DNA of 11,307 nucleotides from an uncultured Cloacibacillus sp. (lineage in GTDB: Bacteria; Synergistota; Synergistia; Synergistales; Synergistaceae): contig URAG01000072.1 in the NCBI GenBank assembly GCA_900545755.1, positions 1 through 11,307 of the forward strand, read 5' to 3'. Positions 1-6,914 of this stretch are shown here, piece by piece. How positions within the stretch are numbered: position 1 is the first letter of the stretch; every line of letters starts with the position of its first letter. The position numbers and the translations under genes were made by a program. A model generated the notes under the pieces. That model searched no databases. It was not told the origin of the DNA and saw nothing but the letters and a program-made list of their open reading frames with translations.

Positions 1-520
1 CGTCGCAATCGCGCGCGCGCATTCGCCGTGCGAGAAGCCGAGGCCGGAGAGCGCCTCAGCGACGAACGAATCGAATGACGAAGCTGCCCCACCGGAGATT
101 TCCGCCCCTATCGAAGCGAATTCCTTCTCGACCTTGCTCCTAAGCTCGAAGCAGATGCGCTCCGCTCGCTTAGCGCCGAGGCCGGGGACGGAAAGCGCGG
201 AAACGTTCCCCGTCTTTATCGCCTCGACTATGCGCGGAAGGTCGAGATAACGCATCAGCATTATGGCGAGCTTCCCGCCGATCGTTTTGACGTGCAGCAG
301 CTCCATGAAAAAAATCGCGCTCCGTCTCGTTCGCGAAGCCGAACATAGCGATGCCTGCATCGCTGACCTGCATATACGTACGGCACGTCATCTCTTCGCC
401 GACTACGGCGGAAGCAAGCAGCGCCTTCGTCGGGTAGACCTCGATTCCGAAGCCAGAAACGTCGAGTATTATGCTTTCTTTGGAAATTTCAGCGAGCGTG
501 CCTCTGAGAAAATTTATCAT
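1..520 (-). CDS. ruvA: Holliday junction branch migration protein RuvA, partial, apparent frameshift
   Basis: RuvA binds four-way DNA junctions as a tetramer and loads the RuvB helicase. The ATG at 520 follows the ruvC stop by 3 bases. Residues 1-71 (starting MINFLRGTLAEIS, ending in ERDFF) match the N-terminal OB-fold domain. The frame then breaks at seven T (sense strand, 314-308). Unshifted reading gives 45 unrelated residues and a stop at 170. Dropping one base restores RuvA: MELLHVKTIGGKLAIM (first helix-hairpin-helix), SVPGLGAKRAERI (second), then the start of the C-terminal RuvB-contacting domain (VAEALSGLGFS). That frame stays open to the window edge, so the gene is also cut off. Codon use is normal on both sides, which argues for a sequencing error or a recent or tolerated indel rather than old decay. 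ruvB would be expected beyond the left edge. Confidence 0.9.
308..314 (-). other. T7 homopolymer where the ruvA frame breaks
   Basis: Seven T in the sense strand (seven A on the plus strand) read GAT TTT TTT CAT in the upstream frame. The RuvA family sequence resumes one base later, as ATG GAG CTG. Removing one T gives GAT TTT TTC ATG, which keeps the protein in register. A +1 slip from TTT to TTC in the P site would have the same effect, because the same Phe tRNA reads both codons. Confidence 0.85.
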
Positions 521-523
521 AGC

Positions 524-1054
524 CTAACAGCCCTTCATAATATTTCTGTCGTAGGTGTGGACCGCGAGGCCCGCTATAGCGATCGCGAGCGCGTCGGCCG
601 CGTCGTCGGGGCTTGGGTTTTTCGCGAGGCCGAGCATGTGCGCAACCATCCCCTGCACCTGCCCCTTCTCCGCGCCGCCGTAGCCGCAGACCGCAAGCTT
701 GACTTCGTTCGGCTTTATCTCATAAGGTTCAAAACCGAGCTGAGCCGCGAGGAGCATCACGACGCCGCGCGCCTGCCATACCATCTCAGCCGTCGTAGTG
801 TTCCTGCCGAAGAAGAGCTTCTCCACAGCCACCATGTCAGGCGGAAATTCTTCTGTCTTTTTTTTAAGCTCGAAATATAGCATCGCAAGGCGCTGCGCCA
901 ACGAGAGGTCGGACGGCGTCTTTATAACTCCGTAAGTCTCGCATTGCAGCGCGTTCCCATACTGTGAAACGACCCCGTAGCCCAGCGTGCCGAGCCCGGG
1001 GTCAATTCCTAATGCGCGGATGCCGCTCTCTTCGTTATTCTTCAATCTCCGCAA
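524..1054 (-). CDS. ruvC: Crossover junction endodeoxyribonuclease RuvC
   Basis: RuvC resolves Holliday junctions by paired nicking and works with RuvAB. The four metal-binding acids of the RNase H-like fold are visible: Asp18 in GIDPGLG, Glu78 in VAVEKLFFGRN, and Asp151 and Asp154 in the DDAADALA segment. The length (about 173-176 residues) is normal. No ATG lies close upstream of the IRALGIDPG segment. The candidate starts are TTG at 1054 (behind a GGAAGAG stretch) and TTG at 1045, both inside the end of yebC, so the genes overlap by 20 or 11 bases and are probably translationally coupled. ruvA begins 3 bases after the stop. The yebC-ruvC-ruvA order is common in bacteria. The function is certain; the exact start is not. 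Confidence 0.95.
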   Translation of the reverse strand: MRRLKNNEESGIRALGIDPGLGTLGYGVVSQYGNALQCETYGVIKTPSDLSLAQRLAMLYFELKKKTEEFPPDMVAVEKLFFGRNTTTAEMVWQARGVVMLLAAQLGFEPYEIKPNEVKLAVCGYGGAEKGQVQGMVAHMLGLAKNPSPDDAADALAIAIAGLAVHTYDRNIMKGC

Positions 1055-1784
1055 GAATCTCTTCCGGAATGTCGAAATTCGAATAGACGGCCTGGACGTC
1101 GTCGTTATCTTCGAAGCGCTCTACCATAGCGAGAAGTTTCTGCGCGTCGGCTTTGTTGTTGATGGTGACTGTATTCTTAGGGATCATCTGGATCTCCATC
1201 GTGTCGACGTTGTAGCCGCCGTTCTTCAGCGCTTCACCGACCTGAGAGAGCACAGATGGGTCGCATGTGATTTCAAATCCGCCGTCAGCGGCCTCAAGAT
1301 CGTCGGCTCCGGCGTCGATGGCCGCCATCATAAGGGCGTCCTCGTCGATGCCATCGCCAGTTACTTCAATCACGCCCTTGCGGTCGAAGTTCCACGCGAC
1401 GCAGCCCATCTCTCCGATGGCTCCGCCGGTCTTCGTAAAGAGCGAGCGCATCTCCGGCGCGGTGCGGTTGCGGTTGTCTGTCATGACCTCGACCATGACT
1501 GCGACGCCGTTCGGTCCGTATCCTTCGTAGAGCACTACCTCCATCTCTCCGCCGAGCTCGCCGGTGCCGCGTTTGATTCCGCGCTCAATGTTGTCCACTG
1601 GGACGTTGCCAGCGCGGGCTCTGTCTATTGCGACTTTAAGGCGGAAGTTCGAGTTAGGGTCTCCGCCGCCGGCCTTTGCGGCCGCGATAACGTCCTTTAT
1701 AAGTTTCTGGAAAGCGACGCCCTTTTTGGCGTCCTGCGCTGCTTTGCGGTGTTTAATACCCGCCCAATGTGAATGTCCTGACAA
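1035..1784 (-). CDS. yebC: YebC/PmpR family translation or transcription regulator
   Basis: This is a soluble YebC/TACO1-family protein of 249 residues, the usual length. Members were described as transcriptional regulators, and bacterial and mitochondrial members have been reported to help ribosomes through difficult (polyproline) stretches. The N-terminus MSGHSHWAGIKHRKAAQDAK is the family signature. It fixes the start at TTG 1784, preceded 4 bases upstream by GAGGTGAT (1796-1789), a near-perfect anti-16S match. A GTG at 1793 is in frame, but it lies inside that ribosome binding site and would add four residues not seen in the family. The gene sits 37 bases after nadE and overlaps ruvC, so co-transcription from the nadE promoter is likely. 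Confidence 0.95.
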   Translation of the reverse strand: MSGHSHWAGIKHRKAAQDAKKGVAFQKLIKDVIAAAKAGGGDPNSNFRLKVAIDRARAGNVPVDNIERGIKRGTGELGGEMEVVLYEGYGPNGVAVMVEVMTDNRNRTAPEMRSLFTKTGGAIGEMGCVAWNFDRKGVIEVTGDGIDEDALMMAAIDAGADDLEAADGGFEITCDPSVLSQVGEALKNGGYNVDTMEIQMIPKNTVTINNKADAQKLLAMVERFEDNDDVQAVYSNFDIPEEILAEIEE

Positions 1785-1821
1785 GAAAATCACCTCATAA
1801 ATATATTTAAAAAATTTTCAA

Positions 1822-2571
1822 TTACAGATTGTCGGGCAGTTTTGCCATTGGCGGGAAGAGCCGTTTGTGTGCCGAACGCTTGTTCGCACGTTCAATTTTT
1901 TCCTTCGCAGCCTCGCTCGCATTTCCCGTCGCTATGTATACGTCGAGTTCTTTATAAGTAAGCTCCATCTCGGCCTCATCTGTCTGCCCTTCCCATAGGC
2001 CGGCTGTCGGAGGGCGGTCTATTATCTCGTGCGGAACGCCCAGATATTCCGCCACGCTCCAGACCTCTCCTTTAAGAAGGTCGGCAAGCGGCAGAAGATC
2101 CACGCCGGCGTCTCCGTATTTCGTGAAATATCCCATCGTTATCTCGTCTTTGTTGCCTCCGCCACAGACTAGGGCCCCTTGCTGCTGCGCTATAGAGTAG
2201 AGTGCAGCCATGCGCAGACGCGGCTTAATGTTCGCCGCTGCCAGGCCGTCCGGCTTCACTCCGCCGGCTTCAAGCGCCGCGACCGCCGCGTCGTAGACTG
2301 CGGAAAGATCCACCTTTACTTTTTGTATCTTTATGGCCTCAGCTAACAGCGTTGCATATTTCTCGTCGATCGGCATACTATGGCACGGCATAATTACGCC
2401 AGTTACATTTTTCGCGCCGAGCGTCTTCGCAAGCAGGGCGGCGAGAAGAGCCGAATCAATACCTCCGCTTATGCCGAGCACAGCTCGTGAAGTACCGGCA
2501 TCGGCAAATTTCTCTTTTATCCATCTTTCAAGGTAAGCGGCTATTTTCTCCGGATCGCGGTATATTGACAT
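1822..2571 (-). CDS. nadE: NH3-dependent NAD(+) synthetase
   Basis: NadE adenylates nicotinic acid adenine dinucleotide and amidates it to NAD, the last step of NAD synthesis. The 249-residue protein has the ATP-pyrophosphatase loop SGGIDS at residues 35-40, a conserved CGGGNKDE segment, and the downstream KYGDAGVDLLPLADL block of the substrate site. There is no N-terminal glutaminase domain, so ammonia is the probable nitrogen donor unless a separate amidase supplies it. The start chosen is ATG 2571, with GAGG 8 bases upstream. A longer reading from TTG 2601 adds ten residues with no family support. It is the first gene of the minus-strand cluster nadE-yebC-ruvC-ruvA. Confidence 0.93.
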   Translation of the reverse strand: MSIYRDPEKIAAYLERWIKEKFADAGTSRAVLGISGGIDSALLAALLAKTLGAKNVTGVIMPCHSMPIDEKYATLLAEAIKIQKVKVDLSAVYDAAVAALEAGGVKPDGLAAANIKPRLRMAALYSIAQQQGALVCGGGNKDEITMGYFTKYGDAGVDLLPLADLLKGEVWSVAEYLGVPHEIIDRPPTAGLWEGQTDEAEMELTYKELDVYIATGNASEAAKEKIERANKRSAHKRLFPPMAKLPDNL

Positions 2572-2617
2572 AATACAGACCTCACTTTCAAGCGCGTCCA
2601 ACTTTTGCGCAAATTAC

Positions 2618-2645
2618 ATTTTAGCATAAATGTTTTTAGGCACAA
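2618..2645 (-). promoter_or_regulatory. Candidate sigma70-type promoter for nadE
   Basis: On the minus strand, TTGTGC (2645-2640) is followed after 16 bases by TAAAAT (2623-2618). That box is preceded by TG and one base, an extended -10 arrangement. Transcription would begin near 2611, about 40 bases before the nadE ATG. A perfect TATAAT further up (2668-2663) lacks a good -35 box and may be a second start. Confidence 0.45.
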
Positions 2646-2731
2646 ATAGCAGAGACACAGAAATTATACGGTTGCCGGATATTAATAAAAACAATATTTA
2701 CGCATTTCTACGCTTTGTTTTATCCAAATTT

Positions 2732-2737
2732 TATAAT
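2732..2737 (+). promoter_or_regulatory. Candidate -10 box for the yjiH-like gene
   Basis: A perfect TATAAT lies in an AT-rich stretch. No good -35 box is seen at 16-18 bases upstream, so an activator or another promoter may be involved. If used, it implies a 5' leader of about 165 bases before the ATG at 2911. Confidence 0.4.
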
Positions 2738-2743
2738 AAAGGT

Positions 2744-2899
2744 GCTAATATATGCGGAAGGATTTGTGAAAAGATGAATGGCTGCTGAGGGGGAGGGAGA
2801 CAACCAGCAATATATGCGTGCTCAGAAACATTGCAACGCCGTGAAGCTACAGCGGTAGGTGCTCACGTGAGACACAGAATTTTCCATAAACGTTAGAAC
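2744..2899 (+). promoter_or_regulatory. Possible structured 5' leader of the yjiH-like gene
   Basis: Several short pairings compete. TGCTG (2783-2787) pairs with CAGCA (2805-2809), while the overlapping GCAAT (2807-2811) pairs with ATTGC (2830-2834). GTG-CTC (2859-2864) and GAG-a-CAC close a hairpin with an ACGT loop ending at 2875, while GTGaAGC (2841-2847) can instead pair with GCTCAC (2861-2866). AATATATGCG occurs twice (2747-2756, 2809-2818). Each stem is short, so this is a candidate only. Confidence 0.25.
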
Positions 2900-2910
2900 G
2901 GAGGAATACA

Positions 2911-4245
2911 ATGAAAACGGAACAGACCGCATCAAGCGCTTTAAAATTCGTCGTCTTCAGCCTTTTCGGAATATTTATGTTCTTTTGTCCACTTGAAATA
3001 GGCGGGAAATCCACAATACCGGTCGACCACATAATCTCGTTCATCACGAAAAATCTTGCGGAACCGGCTAAATTTTATATCCTGCTGGTCATGTATGCAG
3101 GAGCCGTCCTGCCGTTCATTAGAAAAACATGGAACAAGGACGCAATTACAATTTTCTTCTCGCTCGCGAAAGTCTGCGGGGCCGTGATCGGAACGGTGCT
3201 TGTTTTTAATCTGAATCCGCCTGAATGGCTGATGCGTCCAGACTTCGGACCGTTCCTCTATAAGTCTCTTGCCACGCCGGTCGGGCTCGTCATCCCGATA
3301 GGTTCGGCCTTCCTTGCATTTCTCGCAAACTTTGGGCTTATGGAGTTCACCGGCGTTCTGATGACGCCGGTCATGCGTCCAGTGTTCAAAACGCCGGGAC
3401 GCTCGGCCATCGACGCCGTGGCGTCGTTTGTTGGAAGCTACTCGATAGCGCTTATCATTACGAACGGCGTCTACCGTCAGGGCAAGTATTCCGCGCGCGA
3501 AGCCGCTGTTGTAGCTACTGGTTTCTCTACAGTATCCGCTACCTTCCTGCTGATCGTGGCTAAAACGCTCAACCTCATGGATCATTGGGGGCTTTACTTC
3601 TGGGTGTCGCTCGTCGTCACATTTATAGTCACGGCTGCGACCGCGCGCATCTGGCCGCTGCGTTCGATACCAGACTCTTATTTCACCGGGGAGAAGGCGC
3701 ATGAGCCGGAATATCACGGCGGGCTTCTTTCTCGTGCATGGCAGGCCGGCATCGACACTGCAGCGAAAACAGCCCCTCTCCCCAAGCTCATATGGGACAA
3801 CCTTTACGCAGGGCTCAACATGGCTTTCAGCGTAATACCGTCAATTATGTCAGTCGGACTGCTCGGACTCGTGCTTGCCGAGTACACGCCGATTTTCGAC
3901 TGGTTCGGCTATGCGTTCTACCCATTCTTCAAAATATTCGGCGTGGAGCAGGCGGCGTTGGCAGGAAAGGCAGCCGCTCTTTCCCTGCCGGAGATGTTCC
4001 TTCCCGCAGTATTAGTAGCTAAGGAAGGAACTCCGCTTGTGAAGTTCGTCATCGCGGTCGTCAGCATATCGGAGATCCTGTTCTTCTCCGCGAGCATTCC
4101 GTGCATTATGGGAACCGACATACCGCTTTCACTGAAAGATATTGTAATCATCTGGTTTGAACGGGTCGTGCTCAGCATAGTGGTGACGATACCGATAGCT
4201 ATGGCGCTTGGTTTCCAGGACGTTGTGGCTGTGGTTGCACAGTAA
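2911..4245 (+). CDS. YjiH family polytopic membrane protein with nucleoside-recognition (Gate) domain
   Basis: The 444-residue protein is highly hydrophobic, with roughly ten or eleven candidate membrane segments (about 11-28, 53-71, 80-99, 121-141, 171-185, 205-220, 226-246, 303-323, 346-370, 378-398, 411-434). There is no cleavable signal peptide. It resembles the YjiH group of the nucleoside-recognition/Gate family, distantly related to spore maturation proteins and nucleoside transporters. The Gate signature is visible around residues 162-178 (PGRSAIDAVASFVGSYS) and a second similar half follows from about 300. A hydrophilic stretch at about 255-290 probably forms a central loop. The substrate of YjiH proteins is not established. 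ATG 2911 is preceded by GGAGGA at 2900-2905. It is a single-gene unit closed by the terminator at 4296-4331; no partner gene gives a substrate clue. Confidence 0.85.
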   Translation: MKTEQTASSALKFVVFSLFGIFMFFCPLEIGGKSTIPVDHIISFITKNLAEPAKFYILLVMYAGAVLPFIRKTWNKDAITIFFSLAKVCGAVIGTVLVFNLNPPEWLMRPDFGPFLYKSLATPVGLVIPIGSAFLAFLANFGLMEFTGVLMTPVMRPVFKTPGRSAIDAVASFVGSYSIALIITNGVYRQGKYSAREAAVVATGFSTVSATFLLIVAKTLNLMDHWGLYFWVSLVVTFIVTAATARIWPLRSIPDSYFTGEKAHEPEYHGGLLSRAWQAGIDTAAKTAPLPKLIWDNLYAGLNMAFSVIPSIMSVGLLGLVLAEYTPIFDWFGYAFYPFFKIFGVEQAALAGKAAALSLPEMFLPAVLVAKEGTPLVKFVIAVVSISEILFFSASIPCIMGTDIPLSLKDIVIIWFERVVLSIVVTIPIAMALGFQDVVAVVAQ

Positions 4246-4295
4246 GGCACGAAGCAGCGCAGCCAGATTAACGCCTCGTTGCACATACAGATATG

Positions 4296-4331
4296 AAAGC
4301 GGCCTGGGCAGCATATAAACAGGCCGCTTTT
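4296..4331 (+). terminator. Rho-independent terminator after the yjiH-like gene
   Basis: A perfect 11-bp stem, AAAGCGGCCTG (4296-4306) with CAGGCCGCTTT (4320-4330), encloses a 13-base loop. It ends in TTTT and then TGTTGTT. It lies 50 bases after the stop codon. Confidence 0.9.
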
Positions 4332-4359
4332 GTTGTTCAGGCGTTTTACAGTGTATAAT
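4330..4359 (+). promoter_or_regulatory. Candidate promoter of the EamA transporter gene
   Basis: TATAAT at 4354-4359 lies 18 bases after TTGTTG (4330-4335), which overlaps the T-tract of the preceding terminator. Transcription would start near 4366, giving a leader of only about ten bases before the ATG at 4377. Confidence 0.5.
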
Positions 4360-4376
4360 ATCCGCCGGTGATAGAA

Positions 4377-5240
4377 ATGTTGAAGACAGCTGCAAAGTAC
4401 AAATACACTCTCCTTCTTATATCGGTCGCTGCTTTTTGGAGCACTTCGTACGGTCTTTCGAAAATCTGTCAAGAGTACGTGAACGCCTATACGCTGCTGA
4501 CGTTGCGTTTCCTAAGCGCTTTCCTCATAATGTTCCCGATCCTTTATAAAAGTATCACTCCGATTAAGAAGAAGGAGATTGCATGCGCGGCGAAGCTCGG
4601 CACGTTAATGTTCGCCGCATGCCTTTCGATGGTGCTTGGCGTCAAATCCACGACTGCGACTAACGCTGGCTTCATAGTCGGAATGTCGGTCGTGTTCGTT
4701 CCTGTGATCATGCGGATTTTCTACAAAGTGCCGGTAAGCGTTCATACTCTGATCGCGCTAGTTATGTCGGCATCCGGCATCTGCTTTCTGACGCTCGGCG
4801 GCGAGATGGGCTTTCACAGCGGAGACTTGCTCTGTCTTGTCTGCGCTGTCTGCTACGCTTCGTATATCGTATTCACAGGGAATTCGCTCCGCGGGCAAAA
4901 TCCAGTTGCAGTCGGCGTGATGCAGTTCCTTTTTATGGGGATGTACTCCGCCGCCGCCGATTTGGCCGCTGGTGGATTTCACATACCGGCTGCCCCGGTT
5001 TTTTGGGGCGCGCTTGCAGTCATGGTCATCTTGGGCACGGCGTATTGTTTCATCGTGCAGGTAATAGCTCAGCAGCACGTCTCGGCGACGGCTGCGGGAA
5101 TCACGCTCTCTCTTGAGCCTGTTTTCTCTGCATTCTTCGCATATTTTACACTAGGCGAACGGCTCGGCATTAGCCAGTTTGTCGGCGCAGGCCTCATGCT
5201 CGGCGGCGTCATATGGGTTTCGACGCGCGAACAACGCTGA
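4377..5240 (+). CDS. EamA/DMT-superfamily permease (RhaT-like)
   Basis: This is a membrane transporter of about 287 residues with two tandem EamA halves (roughly residues 10-140 and 150-285), each with about five hydrophobic segments. The first half opens with the family-typical WSTSYGLSK after the first helix. The second half ends with SLEPVFSAFFAYFTLGERL and GAGLMLGGVIW, the standard C-terminal EamA motif. Family members export or import amino acids, nucleotides or other small metabolites; the sequence does not show which. ATG 4377 is preferred because GGTGAT lies 4 bases upstream. GTG 4368 would add three residues and would sit almost at the predicted transcript end. It is a single-gene unit between the terminator at 4296-4331 and the hairpin at 5267-5303, convergent with the pxp operon. 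Confidence 0.9.
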   Translation: MLKTAAKYKYTLLLISVAAFWSTSYGLSKICQEYVNAYTLLTLRFLSAFLIMFPILYKSITPIKKKEIACAAKLGTLMFAACLSMVLGVKSTTATNAGFIVGMSVVFVPVIMRIFYKVPVSVHTLIALVMSASGICFLTLGGEMGFHSGDLLCLVCAVCYASYIVFTGNSLRGQNPVAVGVMQFLFMGMYSAAADLAAGGFHIPAAPVFWGALAVMVILGTAYCFIVQVIAQQHVSATAAGITLSLEPVFSAFFAYFTLGERLGISQFVGAGLMLGGVIWVSTREQR

Positions 5241-5266
5241 CGCATGCATATTTTCTCGCTTAAAGT

Positions 5267-5303
5267 TAGGGCGGCGTGGGATAGAGAATTCCACGCCGCC
5301 CTA
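5267..5303. terminator. Long GC-rich hairpin between convergent units
   Basis: A perfect 13-bp stem, TAGGGCGGCGTGG (5267-5279) with CCACGCCGCCCTA (5291-5303), encloses an 11-base loop. It lies 26 bases after the transporter stop and 17 bases beyond the stop of the DUF1445 gene on the other strand. Neither side has a strong T-tract, so it may be a bidirectional terminator of low intrinsic strength or an RNA 3'-end stabiliser. Confidence 0.65.
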
Positions 5304-5320
5304 TAGCTGCCGTAGCCTAT

Positions 5321-6130
5321 CTAGAATACCGCGTAATCCACGTCCTTAGGGTCGCCTATGAACATATGGCCTGGAGCGTGCGTTATCGCGAAAGGCGGCT
5401 TCACGTTCATTACGACCGCTTGAGGAGTTACGCCGCAGGCCCAGAAAACCGGAGTTTCGCCTTCGCGTATCTCGACTGGGTCGCCGAAGTCCGGCTTACT
5501 TACGTCCTTAATGCCTATTGCAGCGGGGCCGCCGATGTGTACAGGTGCGCCGTGCACCGCGGGGAAGCGTCCGGTCGCCAGCACGGCTTTCGGCACCTGA
5601 TCGTGGCGCACCGGGCGCATGCTTACGACCATCGGGCCGGAGAGGCGTCCTGCCGGCTTGTTCTGTATATTGGTTATATACATCGGAACGTTGCGGTTCA
5701 TGTCGATGTGGCGGATCGGGATTCCAGCCTCGAGCAGCGCGCCCTCGAAGCTGAACGAACAGCCTAGAAGGAAGGCAACAAGGTCGTCGCGCCAGTATTT
5801 CACCACGTCGGACGGCTCGTCTATCAGCTCGCCGTCTTTCCAGACTCGGTATTTCGGGATGTCGGTGCGCACGTCGGAGCCGGGCGCGATGAGGCACGCC
5901 TCCCAGTCTCCCGGTTCCGTCACGTCGAGTATCGGGCATGGCTTAGGGTTGCGCTGCGCAAACACAAGGAAGTCATAGGCCCAGTCCTTTGGCAGGACTA
6001 TCATGTTCGCCTGCACGTGACAATGGCAGAGCCCCGATGTCGGGTGCGGCCATTCGCCTTCTCGTATGATGCGGCGCATTTCTTTTGGGGATGTAGCACG
6101 GTACGGCGTTACGTCAAACGGGAGCGTCAT
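5321..6130 (-). CDS. DUF1445/YcsI family putative hydro-lyase, D-glutamate cyclase-like
   Basis: The 269-residue soluble protein belongs to the YcsI/DUF1445 family, annotated as putative hydro-lyase and homologous to the catalytic part of mammalian D-glutamate cyclase (DGLUCY), which converts D-glutamate to 5-oxo-D-proline. Visible family blocks are VQANMIVLP (39-47), [11 protein letters not shown] (60-70), GSDVRTDIP (84-92), [10 protein letters not shown] (164-173), [10 protein letters not shown] (193-202), FWACGVTPQ (229-237) and [12 protein letters not shown] (249-260). Length is normal for the family. The ATG overlaps the pxpA stop by 4 bases (ATGA), with AAGGAGG 10 bases upstream inside pxpA, so translation is coupled. 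It is the last gene of the pxpB-pxpC-pxpA operon; Bacillus ycsI lies in a comparable cluster with kipI and kipA. Family is certain; cyclase or hydratase activity on a 5-oxoproline-related substrate is inference. Confidence 0.9.
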   Translation of the reverse strand: MTLPFDVTPYRATSPKEMRRIIREGEWPHPTSGLCHCHVQANMIVLPKDWAYDFLVFAQRNPKPCPILDVTEPGDWEACLIAPGSDVRTDIPKYRVWKDGELIDEPSDVVKYWRDDLVAFLLGCSFSFEGALLEAGIPIRHIDMNRNVPMYITNIQNKPAGRLSGPMVVSMRPVRHDQVPKAVLATGRFPAVHGAPVHIGGPAAIGIKDVSKPDFGDPVEIREGETPVFWACGVTPQAVVMNVKPPFAITHAPGHMFIGDPKDVDYAVF

Positions 6131-6900
6131 CCTAGCACAACCTCCTTCAGATTCGTCACTTTAACTCCCGCAGCTTCGAGCGCGGCGCGCACCTGTTTCG
6201 CCATTTCTACGGCTTCCGGCGTGTCGCCGTGCATACATATCGAGTCCGGGCGGAAATTGATTACGGTTCCGCCTATCGCCTCTACAGTTCCTTCCGTCAC
6301 CATTCTCACTACGCGCTCCGCAGCCTTCGCCACGTCATGGATGACCGCCCCTGGCTGCGAGCGCGGAACGAGCGAGCCGTCTGGCATGTAGGCCCTGTCG
6401 GCGAACGCCTCCGCCGCGAACGGTACGCCGAGTTCTTTCGCGGCTTTCTCAAATTCCGAGTTTGCAAGCCCCATCAGGATTATCCCGTCGCCCGCGTCGC
6501 GGACGGCCCGCGCTATCGCCGAGGCGAGCGCCGGCTCTTTAGCGGCCTGGTTGTACATCGCGCCGTGAGGCTTTACATGTTGGATCTCCATGCCGTTCGC
6601 GCGGCAGAACGCCTGAAGCGCGCCTATCTGATACAGGCAGTCGGCGTATTCCTCGTCCGGCGTACATTTCATGTTCCTGCGTCCGAACCCGACGAGATCC
6701 GGATAGCCGGGGTGCGCGCCCGCCGCGACGCCTTTTTTAGCGCAGTTTTCGAGAGTTTTCTTCATCACGAGCGGGTCGCCTGCGTGGAAGCCGCATGCTA
6801 TGTTCGCGGATGTGACGGCCTCTATCACCGCCGCGTCGTCTCCGAGCTTGTAAGCCCCAAAGCTTTCGCCGATATCGCTGTTAAGGTCTATTTTGTACAT
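6127..6900 (-). CDS. pxpA: 5-oxoprolinase subunit PxpA (LamB/YcsF family)
   Basis: PxpA works with PxpB and PxpC in the ATP-dependent opening of 5-oxo-L-proline to L-glutamate. The 257-residue protein shows the family landmarks: DLNSDIGES (5-13), [11 protein letters not shown] with His39, GAHPGYPD (61-68), VKPHGAMYN (109-117), and later RSQPGAVI and ICMHGDTP. The start is ATG 6900, because [13 protein letters not shown] is the normal N-terminus and a purine-rich site (GGAAGGGG) lies upstream. The same frame stays open to 7032, but that part overlaps pxpC and is not family sequence. It follows pxpC by 14 bases and overlaps the next gene by 4. Confidence 0.95.
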   Translation of the reverse strand: MYKIDLNSDIGESFGAYKLGDDAAVIEAVTSANIACGFHAGDPLVMKKTLENCAKKGVAAGAHPGYPDLVGFGRRNMKCTPDEEYADCLYQIGALQAFCRANGMEIQHVKPHGAMYNQAAKEPALASAIARAVRDAGDGIILMGLANSEFEKAAKELGVPFAAEAFADRAYMPDGSLVPRSQPGAVIHDVAKAAERVVRMVTEGTVEAIGGTVINFRPDSICMHGDTPEAVEMAKQVRAALEAAGVKVTNLKEVVLG

Positions 6901-6914
6901 TGTGAACCCCTTCC

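Larger units (their letters stand above)
2572..2910. other. Divergent intergenic region, nadE / yjiH-like gene
   Basis: This stretch of 339 bases has no credible gene. The nadE side is AT-rich and carries the nadE promoter candidates. The yjiH side has a TATAAT at 2732-2737, then about 165 bases of more GC-rich sequence with several short complementary segments, ending in the ribosome binding site GGAGGA at 2900-2905. I recognised no known riboswitch consensus in it. Confidence 0.6.

Noticed and set aside
9..20. GCGCGCGCGC run at the left end as a repeat element
   Set aside because: It falls in the RuvA C-terminal coding frame as ordinary Ala/Arg codons.
987..1772. Long plus-strand open frame opposite yebC and part of ruvC (261 codons)
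   Set aside because: It is antisense to confidently identified genes, has low-complexity composition with no family motif, and is explained by third-base GC bias of the real genes.
2862..2871. Perfect 10-base palindrome CTCACGTGAG before the yjiH-like gene, as a protein operator
   Set aside because: A single short palindrome without a second copy cannot be assigned to a regulator; it is noted only as part of the leader hairpin.
2941..3717. Minus-strand open frame of 258 codons opposite the yjiH-like gene
   Set aside because: It is charged, repetitive composition typical of an antisense shadow, and the plus strand carries a clear membrane-protein family sequence.
5366..5978. Several overlapping open frames on both strands within the DUF1445 gene
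   Set aside because: They are Arg/Pro/Ala-rich shadow translations; the DUF1445 frame has all family blocks without a break.
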